The notes below the pieces were generated by a model. It was not told where the DNA came from and did not search any database. It was given only the letters and a program-made list of their open reading frames with translations. Position numbers and translations under genes: made by a program. Shown here piece by piece: positions 9,296 through 18,099 of a stretch of DNA of 64,000 bases; within the stretch, counting starts at the first letter, position 1, and every line of letters begins with the position of its first letter. Location of the stretch: assembly GCA_009693115.1 (NCBI GenBank), contig SHXW01000005.1, forward strand, positions 16,781 through 80,780, given 5' to 3'. The DNA is from Dehalococcoidia bacterium. Lineage in GTDB: Bacteria; Chloroflexota; Dehalococcoidia; Lucifugimonadales; Lucifugimonadaceae.

Positions 9296-10006
9296 TTGAC
9301 CCGGTTTCCCCTGCGCGCGCTGACCGTCGTCTTCGCTCTGGCGCTCCTGGCAACCGTCGCCGGGTGCAGTTCGGGCACGCCTGCGCCCACGCCTGACCCT
9401 CTTTTCAACAACAAGTGGGAGTTCGCCGGATATCAGGTAGACGTCGATCGGCTGACGGTGTTCGCGCGTGTGTTCGGCGCTTCCAAAGTCTCAGCCCTCC
9501 TCGGTGAGGACATCCTCCCGAACAAGACGTCAGGGAGCGAGAAGGCTGCCGGATTGCGCGAGTTCATTTTCGAGAAGCCCGTGCCGGGCAGGTACAACCT
9601 GAACCTGTCTGATGACTCCGGCAACGCTTATATCCAGTACGTGTGGGTGCCGGCGGCCACGGTTTCGGACCTTGCTGCGTCGGAGAAGATCACGCTCAAA
9701 CCAGGCGAGGGGTTCCGGGTCAAGAGCGCGGATAGTGTGGTGCTGTTCACTGGCGTGTTGGGAGAGTCGCGCTGCCCCGTTGGCGTGACCTGTGTCCGGG
9801 CAGGTCAGGTGGATTTGATGATGACGGCCTTCAAGAAGGGTGTGCCTGCTGTCGAGACCATGTTCCACGTTGCAAATGGCGTCTCTTCGGACGAACTCGT
9901 GACGACATTCACAGTGACCGTCCACTCAGTGTCTCCTGAGCCGCGGTCCGGTGAAAAGCCTGACTTTTCGCAGTACGAAATCGTCGTTTCGGCCGCAGGC
10001 GGCTAG
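9296..10006 (+). CDS. Predicted lipoprotein, unknown function
   Basis: 236 residues. TTG 9296 is used as start: GAAAGGAGCC lies directly upstream, and the N-terminus MTRFPLRAL then a hydrophobic stretch ends in the lipobox VAGC at about residue 24. The mature part begins with SSGTPAPTPDP, a short Pro/Thr linker, then a mixed beta-rich domain of about 200 residues. A pair of cysteines in GESRCPVGVTCVRAGQV (about residues 160-172) resembles a conserved disulfide motif of small secreted bacterial proteins. I do not recognise a named family. Likely anchored on the outer face of the cytoplasmic membrane. Confidence 0.75.
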   Translation: MTRFPLRALTVVFALALLATVAGCSSGTPAPTPDPLFNNKWEFAGYQVDVDRLTVFARVFGASKVSALLGEDILPNKTSGSEKAAGLREFIFEKPVPGRYNLNLSDDSGNAYIQYVWVPAATVSDLAASEKITLKPGEGFRVKSADSVVLFTGVLGESRCPVGVTCVRAGQVDLMMTAFKKGVPAVETMFHVANGVSSDELVTTFTVTVHSVSPEPRSGEKPDFSQYEIVVSAAGG

Positions 10007-10402
10007 CGGGTTGCTTCTCCCGCCAGTGGAGAAGGTGCTATTGGAGCAAGGCTCCCGGCGGGAGAGGGTGGAGCAGCGCGCCCTGAGCCTGCCGAAGGAT
10101 CCCGCATTTCATCCTGAGTCCCGGCTAGCCGTGGAGGAGTGACCTCTTTGGCCTCCCCAGCCTTGTCGTGTGGTCCAGGTGTGGATCTCGCTTTCATACA
10201 CGCTTCCAACAGGTCTCCGATTGCGGCCCAACATGCGGCTGGTTGACTGGTTGTTAGAGCGCAGTGGCTGTCGTTTGAGTCCGAGCTTCTCCCTCACCCA
10301 GGCACCCAGCGCCGCCGGGTACCCGTCCCGCCGGGAGAGGGGTTTTGGGATTGTTCCTTAGAGCGGTATTCAGGCGCCGCCACGAAGACGAACAAGTTCG
10401 AG

Positions 10403-10563
10403 GTGAGAGTGAGTGAGCGGGAGCGGTCCCGCCTTAGGACTGACAGTGGAGGCAGGGGCGAACGTCGCCCGGCAGAGCGCACCTTATTTTGCGGCCTCTG
10501 TCTCCACCCGCCGTACGGACTGCCTCGGCCTCGTACCGGCGAGACCGGGGCAGTCCGTTTTTT
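10403..10563 (+). ncRNA. Candidate small structured RNA ending in an intrinsic terminator
   Basis: Several helices are visible: GCGGGA/TCCCGC (10417-10432), a 10-bp long-range stem 10446-10455 with 10498-10507 (one G-U), and an internal hairpin GGGCGA/TCGCCC (10456-10470). An alternative stem 10471-10477/10496-10502 would compete with the long-range one. The element ends in the strong terminator at 10516-10563. No plus-strand gene ends within 500 bases upstream or starts downstream, so the terminator is best explained by an independent small transcript. The 5' end is not determined. It does not match SRP, RNase P, tmRNA or T-box signatures that I know. Confidence 0.4.
10516..10563 (+). terminator. 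Strong intrinsic terminator
   Basis: A long hairpin with CGGACTGCC and CTCG paired to CGAG and GGCAGTCCG (10516-10557), nearly perfect, followed by six T residues. Orientation is plus. Confidence 0.8.
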
Positions 10564-10688
10564 GTCCATGTTGAGGCACCGGCGCAGCGCCGCGTCATCC
10601 TGAGCGAAGTCCCGGGGACCCCAGGACGCAGAGAAGAACCCGGCGCCTGAGAGAGACGCGTCTCCCGCGGAGCTGGATTCTCCGTTCA

Positions 10689-10716
10689 CCCCGGTCTCGC
10701 CGGTACGAGGCCGGGG
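10689..10716. repeat. Inverted second copy of the terminator hairpin core
   Basis: CCCCGGTCTCG ccggta CGAGGCCGGGG reproduces the core of the 10516-10557 hairpin in the opposite orientation. It lacks a clean T-run. It could serve as terminator for the leftward CocE gene's antisense side or be a repeat copy. Confidence 0.55.
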
Positions 10717-10776
10717 CGGTTCCGTTTCCTGTCTCGTCGCCGGATAGCATCGCTTTTTGGGGCGAGCGCGGGCGGG

Positions 10777-12774
10777 CTAGGCCTGCACGATGGGCAGAAT
10801 GATGCGAGACGGCCTGCCCGCGTCCAAGTAGACCGTGTTGCGGGCCTTCATGGTGTGCGTGTGGCGGCCAAGAGGCTCGCCCGTGTTGGGGTTGACGTCG
10901 AAACGCGGGAAGTTGCTTGATGCGATGTCCAGCCTGATCCGGTGTCCGAACTTGAAGACGTTCGACACGGGCGGTAGCACAACCTTTATTTCATAAGAGC
11001 TGCCAGGCTCCATGAACGCCTCGTGGTCGAACCCTTCCCGGAATCGGGCGCGCAGGATGGAGTCGCAGAGCGGCAAATGAAAACCTTCCGGCCACTCTTC
11101 GGACGGCGGGTAAATATCAAGCAACTTCGCTGTGAAGTCCGTGTCCCTTGCCGATGACGATACCCAGAGGCGCACTTCGAGCGGCCCTGTGACCTCGATA
11201 TCCCTATCGAGTGGCAGCGTCTGGAACACGATCACGTCCTGCCGCTCAGAAAGCAGGCGGTAAGGCATCTTGCAGGCGACCATGCCGGGCCGCTCCCTCT
11301 GGTGCATGGGTCCGTCAGGTATGACCGAGCGCATGCGCGCCCTGGCGGGGATGTAGGCCGCGTTCAGGCCTTCCGGCACCCTCACCCACTCGTACATGCC
11401 TGTCACGTTCGCCCCGATGCTCGGCACGGGGTTATCAGGGTCGTGCGTCCATACCGCCGGCACGCCAGACTTGCCTGGTTTCTCTGTCGAAAGGCCGCCG
11501 CCTGAGTGCAGGTGGAACGGCGTGGCGACGGCCCGGGCCAGCGGCCACTCCTTCTCTGCGCGCCATCTCCCGCCGTGGTCAACGATGGCGGCGTCTGAAA
11601 GCGATGCGCTTGAAACGCCCGACACCGCAGGCACCGGCCTACCCTTCGATAGCCGCAGGGCCGCGCCCGACCCTCCGCCCATGACGAACAGGCGCACCGC
11701 TGGCTCATCGTCCACGCCGTTGTCAAGGTCCTTGAGCCAGCGGTCGAACCAGCGCAGGCGCAGGTCGTTATAGACAACGTCGCCCCAGTAGGCGTCCGGG
11801 CCGAAGTCAACCTCTCCCACATTTGACGCCCCGCGGCCGCGCATGGCGACGTGGTTCCAAGGGCCGATGATGAGCCGCGCAGCCGACTTGCGTCTTGCCG
11901 AGCCTGTCAAAGCATGCCTGGCTTGCAGATAGGCGAACTGCGATGCGTACTCCTCGACGAACGGGTCGTACCATCCTCCCGAGAATACCGCCGGTATGTC
12001 GGCGTACTTGTCGAAAGACTCCTTCTGGTACATCGCCTCCATGCGCCACCAGTCGTTGAACACGCCCTCGTTCTGATAGTGGAACAGCACCTCCTCCAGA
12101 TGCGGCACGGAGGCGATGGGCGTCTGGCCGGGCTTGAAGGGCATCTTGAGCAGCCAGTCACGCAGGTTTTCCGCGCCCTCCTCGATCCGTCTCCGTGCAA
12201 CCGTGTCGTCCCGCAGCTCGTGAGCGTCCCAGCCGTGGAGGAAAAGAGCGCCAAACATGTGCAAGGCCATCGCGCCGCCCTGGCGCGCCTCCCAGTCGAA
12301 CGCGCTCGTGGGGGCGACGTCCACCCACAGGGCCGAAAGGTGCGGCGGGCGTTCGAGCGCGGCGACGTTCTGGACGATGCCGCCGTGGGAGGAGCCGACC
12401 ATGCCGACCCTGCCGCTGGACCACGGCTGCGAGGCGGCCCACTCGACTGTGTCGTACCCGTCCCGGCCCTCGTTCACGTTTGCAGTGTGGTAGTACTGCC
12501 CGGTGCCTTCGGAGAGGCCCCGGCCGCGCAGGTCCTGAAGGATGACGACGTAGCCGCGCGGCACGAAGAAGTTGGCGACCGCTCCGATCCAGATCACCGG
12601 GTCGGACTTGTTGTAGGACGTGCGGCCCAGGATCACGGGGAACTTGCCGGGGGCAGGCGAACCGTCAGGGAGCGCCGGGCGGTACACGTCCGTGGCGAGG
12701 CGCACACCGTCTCGCATCGGGACCATGATGTTGTAGGTGGCGGTCGTGAGGAACGAGGGTGTTGAGGCGGTCAT
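10777..12774 (-). CDS. CocE/NonD family hydrolase (X-Pro dipeptidyl-peptidase-like)
   Basis: 665 residues. An N-terminal alpha/beta-hydrolase domain begins MVPMRDGVRLATDVYRP, typical of the S15/CocE family, with nucleophile Ser129 in GSSHGG. A C-terminal jelly-roll domain contains GHRIRLDIASSNFPRFDVNPNTG, the signature of X-Pro dipeptidyl-peptidase C-terminal domains. Members cleave acyl esters or amides (cocaine esterase, glutaryl-7-ACA acylase, X-Pro dipeptidases); the substrate cannot be named. No signal peptide is seen, so it is probably cytosolic. It is a paralogue of the next gene upstream (13051-14895), in the same orientation 276 bases away. Confidence 0.88.
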   Translation of the reverse strand: MTASTPSFLTTATYNIMVPMRDGVRLATDVYRPALPDGSPAPGKFPVILGRTSYNKSDPVIWIGAVANFFVPRGYVVILQDLRGRGLSEGTGQYYHTANVNEGRDGYDTVEWAASQPWSSGRVGMVGSSHGGIVQNVAALERPPHLSALWVDVAPTSAFDWEARQGGAMALHMFGALFLHGWDAHELRDDTVARRRIEEGAENLRDWLLKMPFKPGQTPIASVPHLEEVLFHYQNEGVFNDWWRMEAMYQKESFDKYADIPAVFSGGWYDPFVEEYASQFAYLQARHALTGSARRKSAARLIIGPWNHVAMRGRGASNVGEVDFGPDAYWGDVVYNDLRLRWFDRWLKDLDNGVDDEPAVRLFVMGGGSGAALRLSKGRPVPAVSGVSSASLSDAAIVDHGGRWRAEKEWPLARAVATPFHLHSGGGLSTEKPGKSGVPAVWTHDPDNPVPSIGANVTGMYEWVRVPEGLNAAYIPARARMRSVIPDGPMHQRERPGMVACKMPYRLLSERQDVIVFQTLPLDRDIEVTGPLEVRLWVSSSARDTDFTAKLLDIYPPSEEWPEGFHLPLCDSILRARFREGFDHEAFMEPGSSYEIKVVLPPVSNVFKFGHRIRLDIASSNFPRFDVNPNTGEPLGRHTHTMKARNTVYLDAGRPSRIILPIVQA

Positions 12775-12931
12775 TGATGTACTCGCTTGGGGCTGACAAA
12801 TAGGCGCTTATCGTCCGGAGAGCGGCGGGACGAGCGGTGTCTACCCCTTTCAGGCGGCACAGTCTAAACGAAAAGGCGCAGTCGCCCGGTTGCGCGTCAT
12901 ACCGAACCGGAGTGGCCGCAGGCCGCGATGG

Positions 12932-13040
12932 TGAAGAATCCGGGGTGGTGAGAACTGTTTGGCGTCGCATTGGAACCAGCGTGTCCCGCCTCGGATTCCT
13001 CACCCGCCTGCGCTTCGCTCCGTGAGATTCGGAATGACGG
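12932..13040. repeat. Dispersed intergenic repeat, copy A
   Basis: The segment between the two CocE genes shares the words CGGATTCCTCA and TTCGGAATGACGG, in the same order with similar spacing (36 versus 40 bases), with 41896-42008 upstream of metK. It looks like a short non-coding dispersed repeat rather than a gene. Confidence 0.5.
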
Positions 13041-13050
13041 AGGACGGGGG

Positions 13051-14895
13051 TTACCGCGGTATCACCGGCAGGGTGACGCGCGACGGGCGTCTGGCATCGT
13101 GGTACACGGTCTGATGGGCGACGCGGCGCGCAGTGTCGAAGCCGACCCTGTCCCCTGTATTGAGGTTGCGGTCGTAGCGCGGGAAGTTGCTCGATGACAC
13201 CTCGACCCTGATGCGGTGGCCCTTCTTGAAGACGTTCGCCGTGGCCCACATGTCTATCTTGAACTCGTACGGCGTGCCCGGCTTCATAAGCTCGGGCTTG
13301 AAAGACGGGTCATAAAGCGCGTCGTAGGGACCCGTGCCCTTCTTGAGGTCGTTCAGCGTCCAGCCAGCCGCTGCATTGCGGAAACGTGCGCGGCAGATGC
13401 CGTCGGTGAGGATGACCGCCCTCCCGTCCGGGTGCACGTCAACGAGGGTGGCGGTGAAGTCCGTGTCAACAGCCGACGAGTCAGCCCAAATCGTCGCCGT
13501 TACAGGCCCGGTGACTTCAACCTCGCGATCCAGCGGCGCGGATGTGTAGAGCAGGACGTCACCGCGCTTCTCGACCGCTCGCCTGTCCTTTGGGCCGCCG
13601 AAATCCTTCATCTGGTACGCGCTGCCCCATGTCGGCACAGGGTCGTCGGGGTCATATCGGAAGCGATCGGGCGATTCGTGTCCCGACGGGCGTTCACTGC
13701 TGAGCGACCCCTGCTGGTGTTCACCTTCCAGGCCGTCCGCGGGGCGGCCTGCGTGCAGGTAGAACTCTGTCCAGCGGGTACGGGCGAGAGGCCACTGATC
13801 CTCAGACCTCCACTTGTTCTCGCCCATCACAAAGAGCCTGATTGGCGGCTCCTCGTCAATGCCGTTCTTCGCGTTCTTCAGACGGGCATCGTACCAGCGC
13901 AGGTGTTCCTGAACGATGTCCAGCCAGCCCTGCGGGCCGAATGTGGCGTCGTCGAACTCGCCTGCCGGGCCGTGTTGGAAACCGGGCTGAGGCCTGCCCC
14001 ACGGGGCGACCTGGTGGCTCCACGGGCCGATGATGATCCTGGTCAACTGCCGCGCTTCGGTGGAACGGGCCTGCGTGCGCCAGCCGTTGAAGACCTTGAG
14101 CGTCTCGTACATCAGCGAGTCGTACCAGCCGGTCATGAAGTAGGCCGGCGCCTCCACCTGGCCGTAGCGGTGGCGGAGGGAGTAGCGCGACCACCACTCG
14201 CTGTTGGACTCATGCTCGACTACGCCACGGAAGTACGGGCAGTCAACAATGTCGTCCCACGCGCTGACGAGCGGGAGACGCTTCCAGATGGCCTGCATGT
14301 CGAGCAGGTTCAATGCCTCGGTCTGCATCGTGCGGCCGATCATGTTGGTGAAGAATGTGGTGTTCGCCCAGGCGATGAGTCCGTCGCAGCGGTGGTGGCC
14401 GAAGTTGTCCTGCTGCGATGCGATCGGGACAAGCGCCTTGAGGTGCCTGCTGCCGTCCGGGGCGGGCGTGGTCTGAGTAAAGCCGGGATAGGAGACGCCG
14501 AAGGTGCCGATCTGACCGTCGCTCCAGGGCTGTTTTGCAACCCACTCGTGCGTGTCGATGCCGTCGTTTATCTCGCAGATGTAGGGGTCCCAGACACCGT
14601 CCGAGTCGTGTCTCCCGCGGCAGTCCTGGAGGACCACGGCGTACCCGGCCTTGACGAAGCCGGTGGCCCAGCGGGTGTAGCGCGTGTCCTTGCTGTGGTA
14701 GATCGTGCGGAGCAGGAGCGCAGAGAAGCGTTCCGGCCCATTCCCGCGTGCATCGCCATGTCCGCTCCCCTCGGGAGAGTTTTCAGATGGGGGACGCGGG
14801 TTCGGCAGATACACGTCCGCCGACAGGCTCACCCCGTCCCGCATCGGGACCTTCTGGTTGAGCATCAATCTAAATGGCTGGTCGTTGTGCAGCAT
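13051..14895 (-). CDS. CocE/NonD family hydrolase (second copy)
   Basis: 614 residues. The same architecture as its neighbour: KVPMRDGVSLSADVYLP at the start, nucleophile Ser135 in the GVSYPG elbow, and a C-terminal beta-domain with GHRIRVEVSSSNFPRYDRNLNTG. The elbow differs (SYPG versus SHGG), and residues 32-55 hold a Gly/Ser/Pro insert absent from the other copy, so the two probably have different substrates. ATG 14895. Tandem arrangement suggests an old duplication. Cytosolic; hydrolysis of esters or amides is predicted from family only. Confidence 0.88.
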   Translation of the reverse strand: MLHNDQPFRLMLNQKVPMRDGVSLSADVYLPNPRPPSENSPEGSGHGDARGNGPERFSALLLRTIYHSKDTRYTRWATGFVKAGYAVVLQDCRGRHDSDGVWDPYICEINDGIDTHEWVAKQPWSDGQIGTFGVSYPGFTQTTPAPDGSRHLKALVPIASQQDNFGHHRCDGLIAWANTTFFTNMIGRTMQTEALNLLDMQAIWKRLPLVSAWDDIVDCPYFRGVVEHESNSEWWSRYSLRHRYGQVEAPAYFMTGWYDSLMYETLKVFNGWRTQARSTEARQLTRIIIGPWSHQVAPWGRPQPGFQHGPAGEFDDATFGPQGWLDIVQEHLRWYDARLKNAKNGIDEEPPIRLFVMGENKWRSEDQWPLARTRWTEFYLHAGRPADGLEGEHQQGSLSSERPSGHESPDRFRYDPDDPVPTWGSAYQMKDFGGPKDRRAVEKRGDVLLYTSAPLDREVEVTGPVTATIWADSSAVDTDFTATLVDVHPDGRAVILTDGICRARFRNAAAGWTLNDLKKGTGPYDALYDPSFKPELMKPGTPYEFKIDMWATANVFKKGHRIRVEVSSSNFPRYDRNLNTGDRVGFDTARRVAHQTVYHDARRPSRVTLPVIPR

Positions 14896-15040
14896 GGCGC
14901 TTTTCCTTTTCTTCCGGCCCGCTCGCTCCGAGACTGCCGAGGGGCCCCGTCATCATCGGTTTTCCAAAACTCCGCCTGGGCCAGACCCCCTTTCGCCCAA
15001 AGGGCACCCGAGGGCGAGGGATTTCATAATTTCATGACTG

Positions 15041-16582
15041 TCAGCCGCTTCTGTCCTCCAGCACAGCCTGCGCGGCGTTGTGGCCTGGCGCGCCCGTCAC
15101 TTCGCCGCCGGGGTGCGTGCCTGCGCCGCACAGGTAAAGCCCCTTCACAGGGGTTCGATACGAAGACCAGCCGGGCATCGGGCGGTTCGCGAATAGCTGT
15201 TGAGGCAGGAAGTCCAGGTGGCGGATGTTGCCGTCCGTCATGCCCACTCGCTCTTCGATGTCCTCCGGCGTGAACACATCCCACTGCTCGATGCAGTCCC
15301 GAATGTCCGGCGCGTATGGCTCCAGCGCGGCGATCACGCCCTCGCCCACCTGGCGCTTCACGTCAGCCCATGAGCCGGACTTCAAATGCGGAGGCTGGAA
15401 TGTGACCCAGACCGACATCACGTGCTGCCCGTCCGGCGCAAGAGTGTTGTCCAGCACGGTCGGTATCTGGACCTGCATCAGCGGGTGGCGCGTCGGCACC
15501 CCGCTCATGGCGTCGCGCCAGCTGGCGACAAAATTGTCAAGGCTGGGGTTGATCCGGATCATCGGCGGCATCCGCTTCTCGTAGTCCGGGCCGAGGTAAC
15601 GCGAGAAGTCCGGCAGGCGCTTCAACACGGCGTGGAGCTTGAGCGATGCCGAGAGCGTCTTGAGCCTGCGCACGGCGTCGGTGAAGTCCGGCCTGAGCGC
15701 TCCTTCGGGCACCAGCCTGAGGAAGGTGCGCTTGGGGTCGGCGTTGGAGAGGACGACGGCGGCCCCTACGACTTCGCCCGATGCCAGTCGAACGCCGCGC
15801 GCCTCGCCCTTTTTCACGATGACCTGCTGGACATCTGCGCCTGTGCGCACCGTCACGCCCGCGGCATGCGCCGACCGCTCCATGGCCTGGGTGATGCCGC
15901 CCATGCCCCCGCGGACCAGGCCGTAGTTCTCGTCGGGCGTGAGCAGGCTCATCTTGAAATAGGCGTGCGCCAGTGCGCTGCCGGGTTCGTCGAGCGCGCC
16001 GTAGTCGCCGGTGCCCACCCCCGCCGCTCTGATCGAGTCCGTCTCGAACATGGAGTCGGCGATGTCCTTGACCGGGACGGTGAGCAGAGTTTCCAGAACA
16101 TGCTCATCGGGAGTGCCGCGGGCGTCAGCCACCATCTGGGCGAGAGTCGGGGGCGACGCTAGAAAGTACCGCTTCAGGATGCCCGCCGCGCTTCTCCAGA
16201 ATGCGACCCACTCCGGGTAGGCGCGGGCGTCGTGCTTCGAGATGTGTGCGATCTCGTCGGCGGTGCGGCGGTCGTCGTGCCACTGGAAGAAACCAGACCC
16301 GTCCGGGAACGGGAACAGCCCGGACGGGTCGAGAGGAAGCACCTCGAAGCCGTGTTTGCGCAGCGCGAGGTCGTTGATCACCCTCTCGTGCAGCACGTGG
16401 CAGATGTAGGCGCATGACCCCATGCGCCGCCCGGGGAAAAGCTCCTCCGTGACGCAAGCGCCGCCAACCATGTCCCGTCGTTCGAGGACGATGACTTTGA
16501 GGCCGGCGCGGGCGAGGTAGTTGGCTGCGACCAGGCCGTTGTGGCCCGCGCCTATGACAATGCAATCTGCGTGGTCAGACAT
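15041..16582 (-). CDS. CrtI-like NAD(P)/FAD-dependent oxidoreductase
   Basis: 513 residues. An N-terminal dinucleotide-binding motif CIVIGAGHNGLVAANYLARAG at residues 8-28 with ERRDMVGGACVTEELFPG, and a C-terminal GLYLCGAGTHPGGEVTGAPGHNAA FAD-binding signature, place it in the phytoene-desaturase/COG1233 superfamily (the pyridine nucleotide-disulfide oxidoreductase-like branch also called PYROXD2). No crtB or other carotenoid gene is nearby, so carotenoid desaturation is not indicated. ATG 16582. Likely soluble or membrane-associated flavoenzyme. Confidence 0.85.
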   Translation of the reverse strand: MSDHADCIVIGAGHNGLVAANYLARAGLKVIVLERRDMVGGACVTEELFPGRRMGSCAYICHVLHERVINDLALRKHGFEVLPLDPSGLFPFPDGSGFFQWHDDRRTADEIAHISKHDARAYPEWVAFWRSAAGILKRYFLASPPTLAQMVADARGTPDEHVLETLLTVPVKDIADSMFETDSIRAAGVGTGDYGALDEPGSALAHAYFKMSLLTPDENYGLVRGGMGGITQAMERSAHAAGVTVRTGADVQQVIVKKGEARGVRLASGEVVGAAVVLSNADPKRTFLRLVPEGALRPDFTDAVRRLKTLSASLKLHAVLKRLPDFSRYLGPDYEKRMPPMIRINPSLDNFVASWRDAMSGVPTRHPLMQVQIPTVLDNTLAPDGQHVMSVWVTFQPPHLKSGSWADVKRQVGEGVIAALEPYAPDIRDCIEQWDVFTPEDIEERVGMTDGNIRHLDFLPQQLFANRPMPGWSSYRTPVKGLYLCGAGTHPGGEVTGAPGHNAAQAVLEDRSG

Positions 16583-16726
16583 GGTGGGTACCTGCTGCGG
16601 ATGAATCCGGCAGACATTATCACCGGATATGGCCGCGCCACGACGGACTAGGCCGCGATTACCTCTCCGTCTCGACCCACGGGCCGCGCTGACCCTCGCG
16701 TACGCATTGCGCTGGCCGCTATGCGC

Positions 16727-17041
16727 TCATTCACAGCCCACACCATCGCGGTCGCGATCAAAGTGATGCGGGTCTGCGCCCACCACCTTGAACCGGCGGA
16801 ACTTGACCTGGTTGCAGTCGAGGTCAGGAGGCGGAGGGGGAATACATACTGTCGGGTACGAGCGGTCGCACTTTCCCGGAGCCGTGGCCGCTATGTCTTT
16901 CTTCTTGCACGCCGTAAGGACGAGGGCGAGCACAACTAGGATGACTGTGAAAAGAACGAACATCTTGACGTTGGCGTAGTTCACACGGGGTCCGCGTGGC
17001 CGACTTGTGATGTTCTCAATGCTGGGCGGCTGTTTCTTCAT
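16727..17041 (-). CDS. Small lipoprotein with Excalibur calcium-binding domain
   Basis: 104 residues. ATG 17041 overlaps the stop of the upstream gene (ATGA) and has GAGGGGGAGTG before it, so it is preferred over the in-frame GTG at 17047. A single hydrophobic segment ends in LVLTAC, a plausible lipobox. The C-terminal 45 residues, from DLDCNQV to DPHHFDRDRDGVGCE, form an Excalibur domain: the DxDxDGxGCE loop is a calcium-binding motif with paired Cys, often found on secreted nucleases and surface proteins. Likely cell-surface; partner of the preceding lipoprotein. Confidence 0.8.
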   Translation of the reverse strand: MKKQPPSIENITSRPRGPRVNYANVKMFVLFTVILVVLALVLTACKKKDIAATAPGKCDRSYPTVCIPPPPPDLDCNQVKFRRFKVVGADPHHFDRDRDGVGCE

Positions 17042-17886
17042 TGACACTCCCCCTCAAACCCGATGACCGGGTGCAACTCCATCCCATTAGGGGCCACGCC
17101 GCGCTGCCCATGAATGCGGTCGAAGAATCCTACGCCCGTGATACGCGCTGCTCCGACTAGGTCCCTGAACCCGGTGCCGGGCAATCCACACGCCTGCTCG
17201 AAAGCCTCCCGCGCTCCTTGCATCAGCGGCCAATAGTTGCTGTCCGCCGCGCCGGGGCAGGTCACGTCGACGAACTCGGCGATCATCGTGCTGCCGGTGT
17301 CCCGGTCCACGACAACGAGATGGTAGTCGCGGTCGCCCTCTAGTTTCACCACGCCCAAGACGGCCTCGACGACAAACGTGCTCCGTTCGACCTGGCCGTT
17401 GCGCCGGTCGCTAATCACGCGATCAGGCCTGGGGACGCTGACGAGCGCCTCAACGCTGGCCGGTGTGGGTGTGAGGCTCACTTGGGAGGCATCCCCATCG
17501 GAGAGGGTCTTCACCGCCCATCGCTCGACTCCACAACGCCCTACGGCGATTGGCTTTGGCAGGGATGGCGTTGCTGTGGGTGTCGGCTGTGGTGAAGGCG
17601 TAACGGACAGGGTTGGCGAAGCGGCAGGCGACGGAGCTTCGGTAGCCGGGGCTTGAACCGCGGTCGCTGTTCCGGACGGCGTGGCTGATGCCGAAGGTGT
17701 CGCGGTTGGTAAGAACGCGGGGGCCGGAGGAACGGTAGAAGTTGAACCCCCCGGCGACATCGAGGCGGCAGTCGCCGTGGAAGCGGGGATAACGAGCGCG
17801 GTTGGGGGCGTCTCAGCCGGGTTGCTGACCCGGCAAGCCACAGTAATGAGGAGGAAGGCCGCAGCAGCACATAGCGCCCGCAACAT
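17038..17886 (-). CDS. Lipoprotein with Pro/Thr/Ala linker and conserved uncharacterised C-terminal domain
   Basis: 282 residues from ATG 17886, chosen because it gives a clean signal (MLRALCAAAAFLLITVAC) ending in a lipobox Cys. A 100-residue linker rich in Pro, Thr, Ala and Ser follows. The C-terminal 170 residues match a conserved family found in many bacteria, with the signatures VKTLSDGDASQVSLTPTP, DRDYHLVVVDRDTGSTMIAE and ITGVGFFDRIHGQRGVAPNG...ELHPV. The last motif suggests a metal or nucleic-acid site, but the function is unknown. Stop overlaps the Excalibur gene by 4 bases, a coupled pair. Confidence 0.78.
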   Translation of the reverse strand: MLRALCAAAAFLLITVACRVSNPAETPPTALVIPASTATAASMSPGGSTSTVPPAPAFLPTATPSASATPSGTATAVQAPATEAPSPAASPTLSVTPSPQPTPTATPSLPKPIAVGRCGVERWAVKTLSDGDASQVSLTPTPASVEALVSVPRPDRVISDRRNGQVERSTFVVEAVLGVVKLEGDRDYHLVVVDRDTGSTMIAEFVDVTCPGAADSNYWPLMQGAREAFEQACGLPGTGFRDLVGAARITGVGFFDRIHGQRGVAPNGMELHPVIGFEGECQ

Positions 17887-18099
17887 GGGCGAGATGATAT
17901 CCCGACTCGACCTCCACCCGGCGATGCGTCGTCGAGCCAGTACCGTCCCCGGTGCCCGCGTCCATCCCGTAAGGAGTAGGGGGGTATCGCCTGGCCGGAT
18001 CAGAAACCCCTGCAAACGTGGCGGATCGTTGAGCCGGAGCCGAATCGGTCTGTATTCGGCAGAGTGAAACTGCAATCAGAGAGCCTTCCCATGGTGAGG

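Larger units (their letters stand above)
10007..10776. other. Long intergenic region holding repeats and a candidate structured RNA
   Basis: 770 bases between the lipoprotein gene and the leftward CocE gene. It holds dispersed-repeat fragments (CATCCTGAG words at about 10110 and 10598, CCGGGAGAGGG palindrome halves near 10060 and 10330), the candidate structured RNA at 10403-10563, and a second, inverted copy of its terminator hairpin at 10689-10716. Short open frames here lack ribosome sites and family similarity. Confidence 0.6.

Noticed and set aside
10109..10297. 62-codon minus-strand frame in the long gap
   Set aside because: No ribosome site; it overlaps dispersed repeat sequence and has no recognised motif.
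11851..12765. 304-codon open frame antisense to the first CocE gene
   Set aside because: Mirror frame of a well-supported gene; no recognised motif.
13216..15273. 685-codon open frame on the plus strand
   Set aside because: It lies antisense over the CocE/NonD hydrolase gene with clear family motifs. It shows no domain, and GC-rich codon structure explains such mirror frames.
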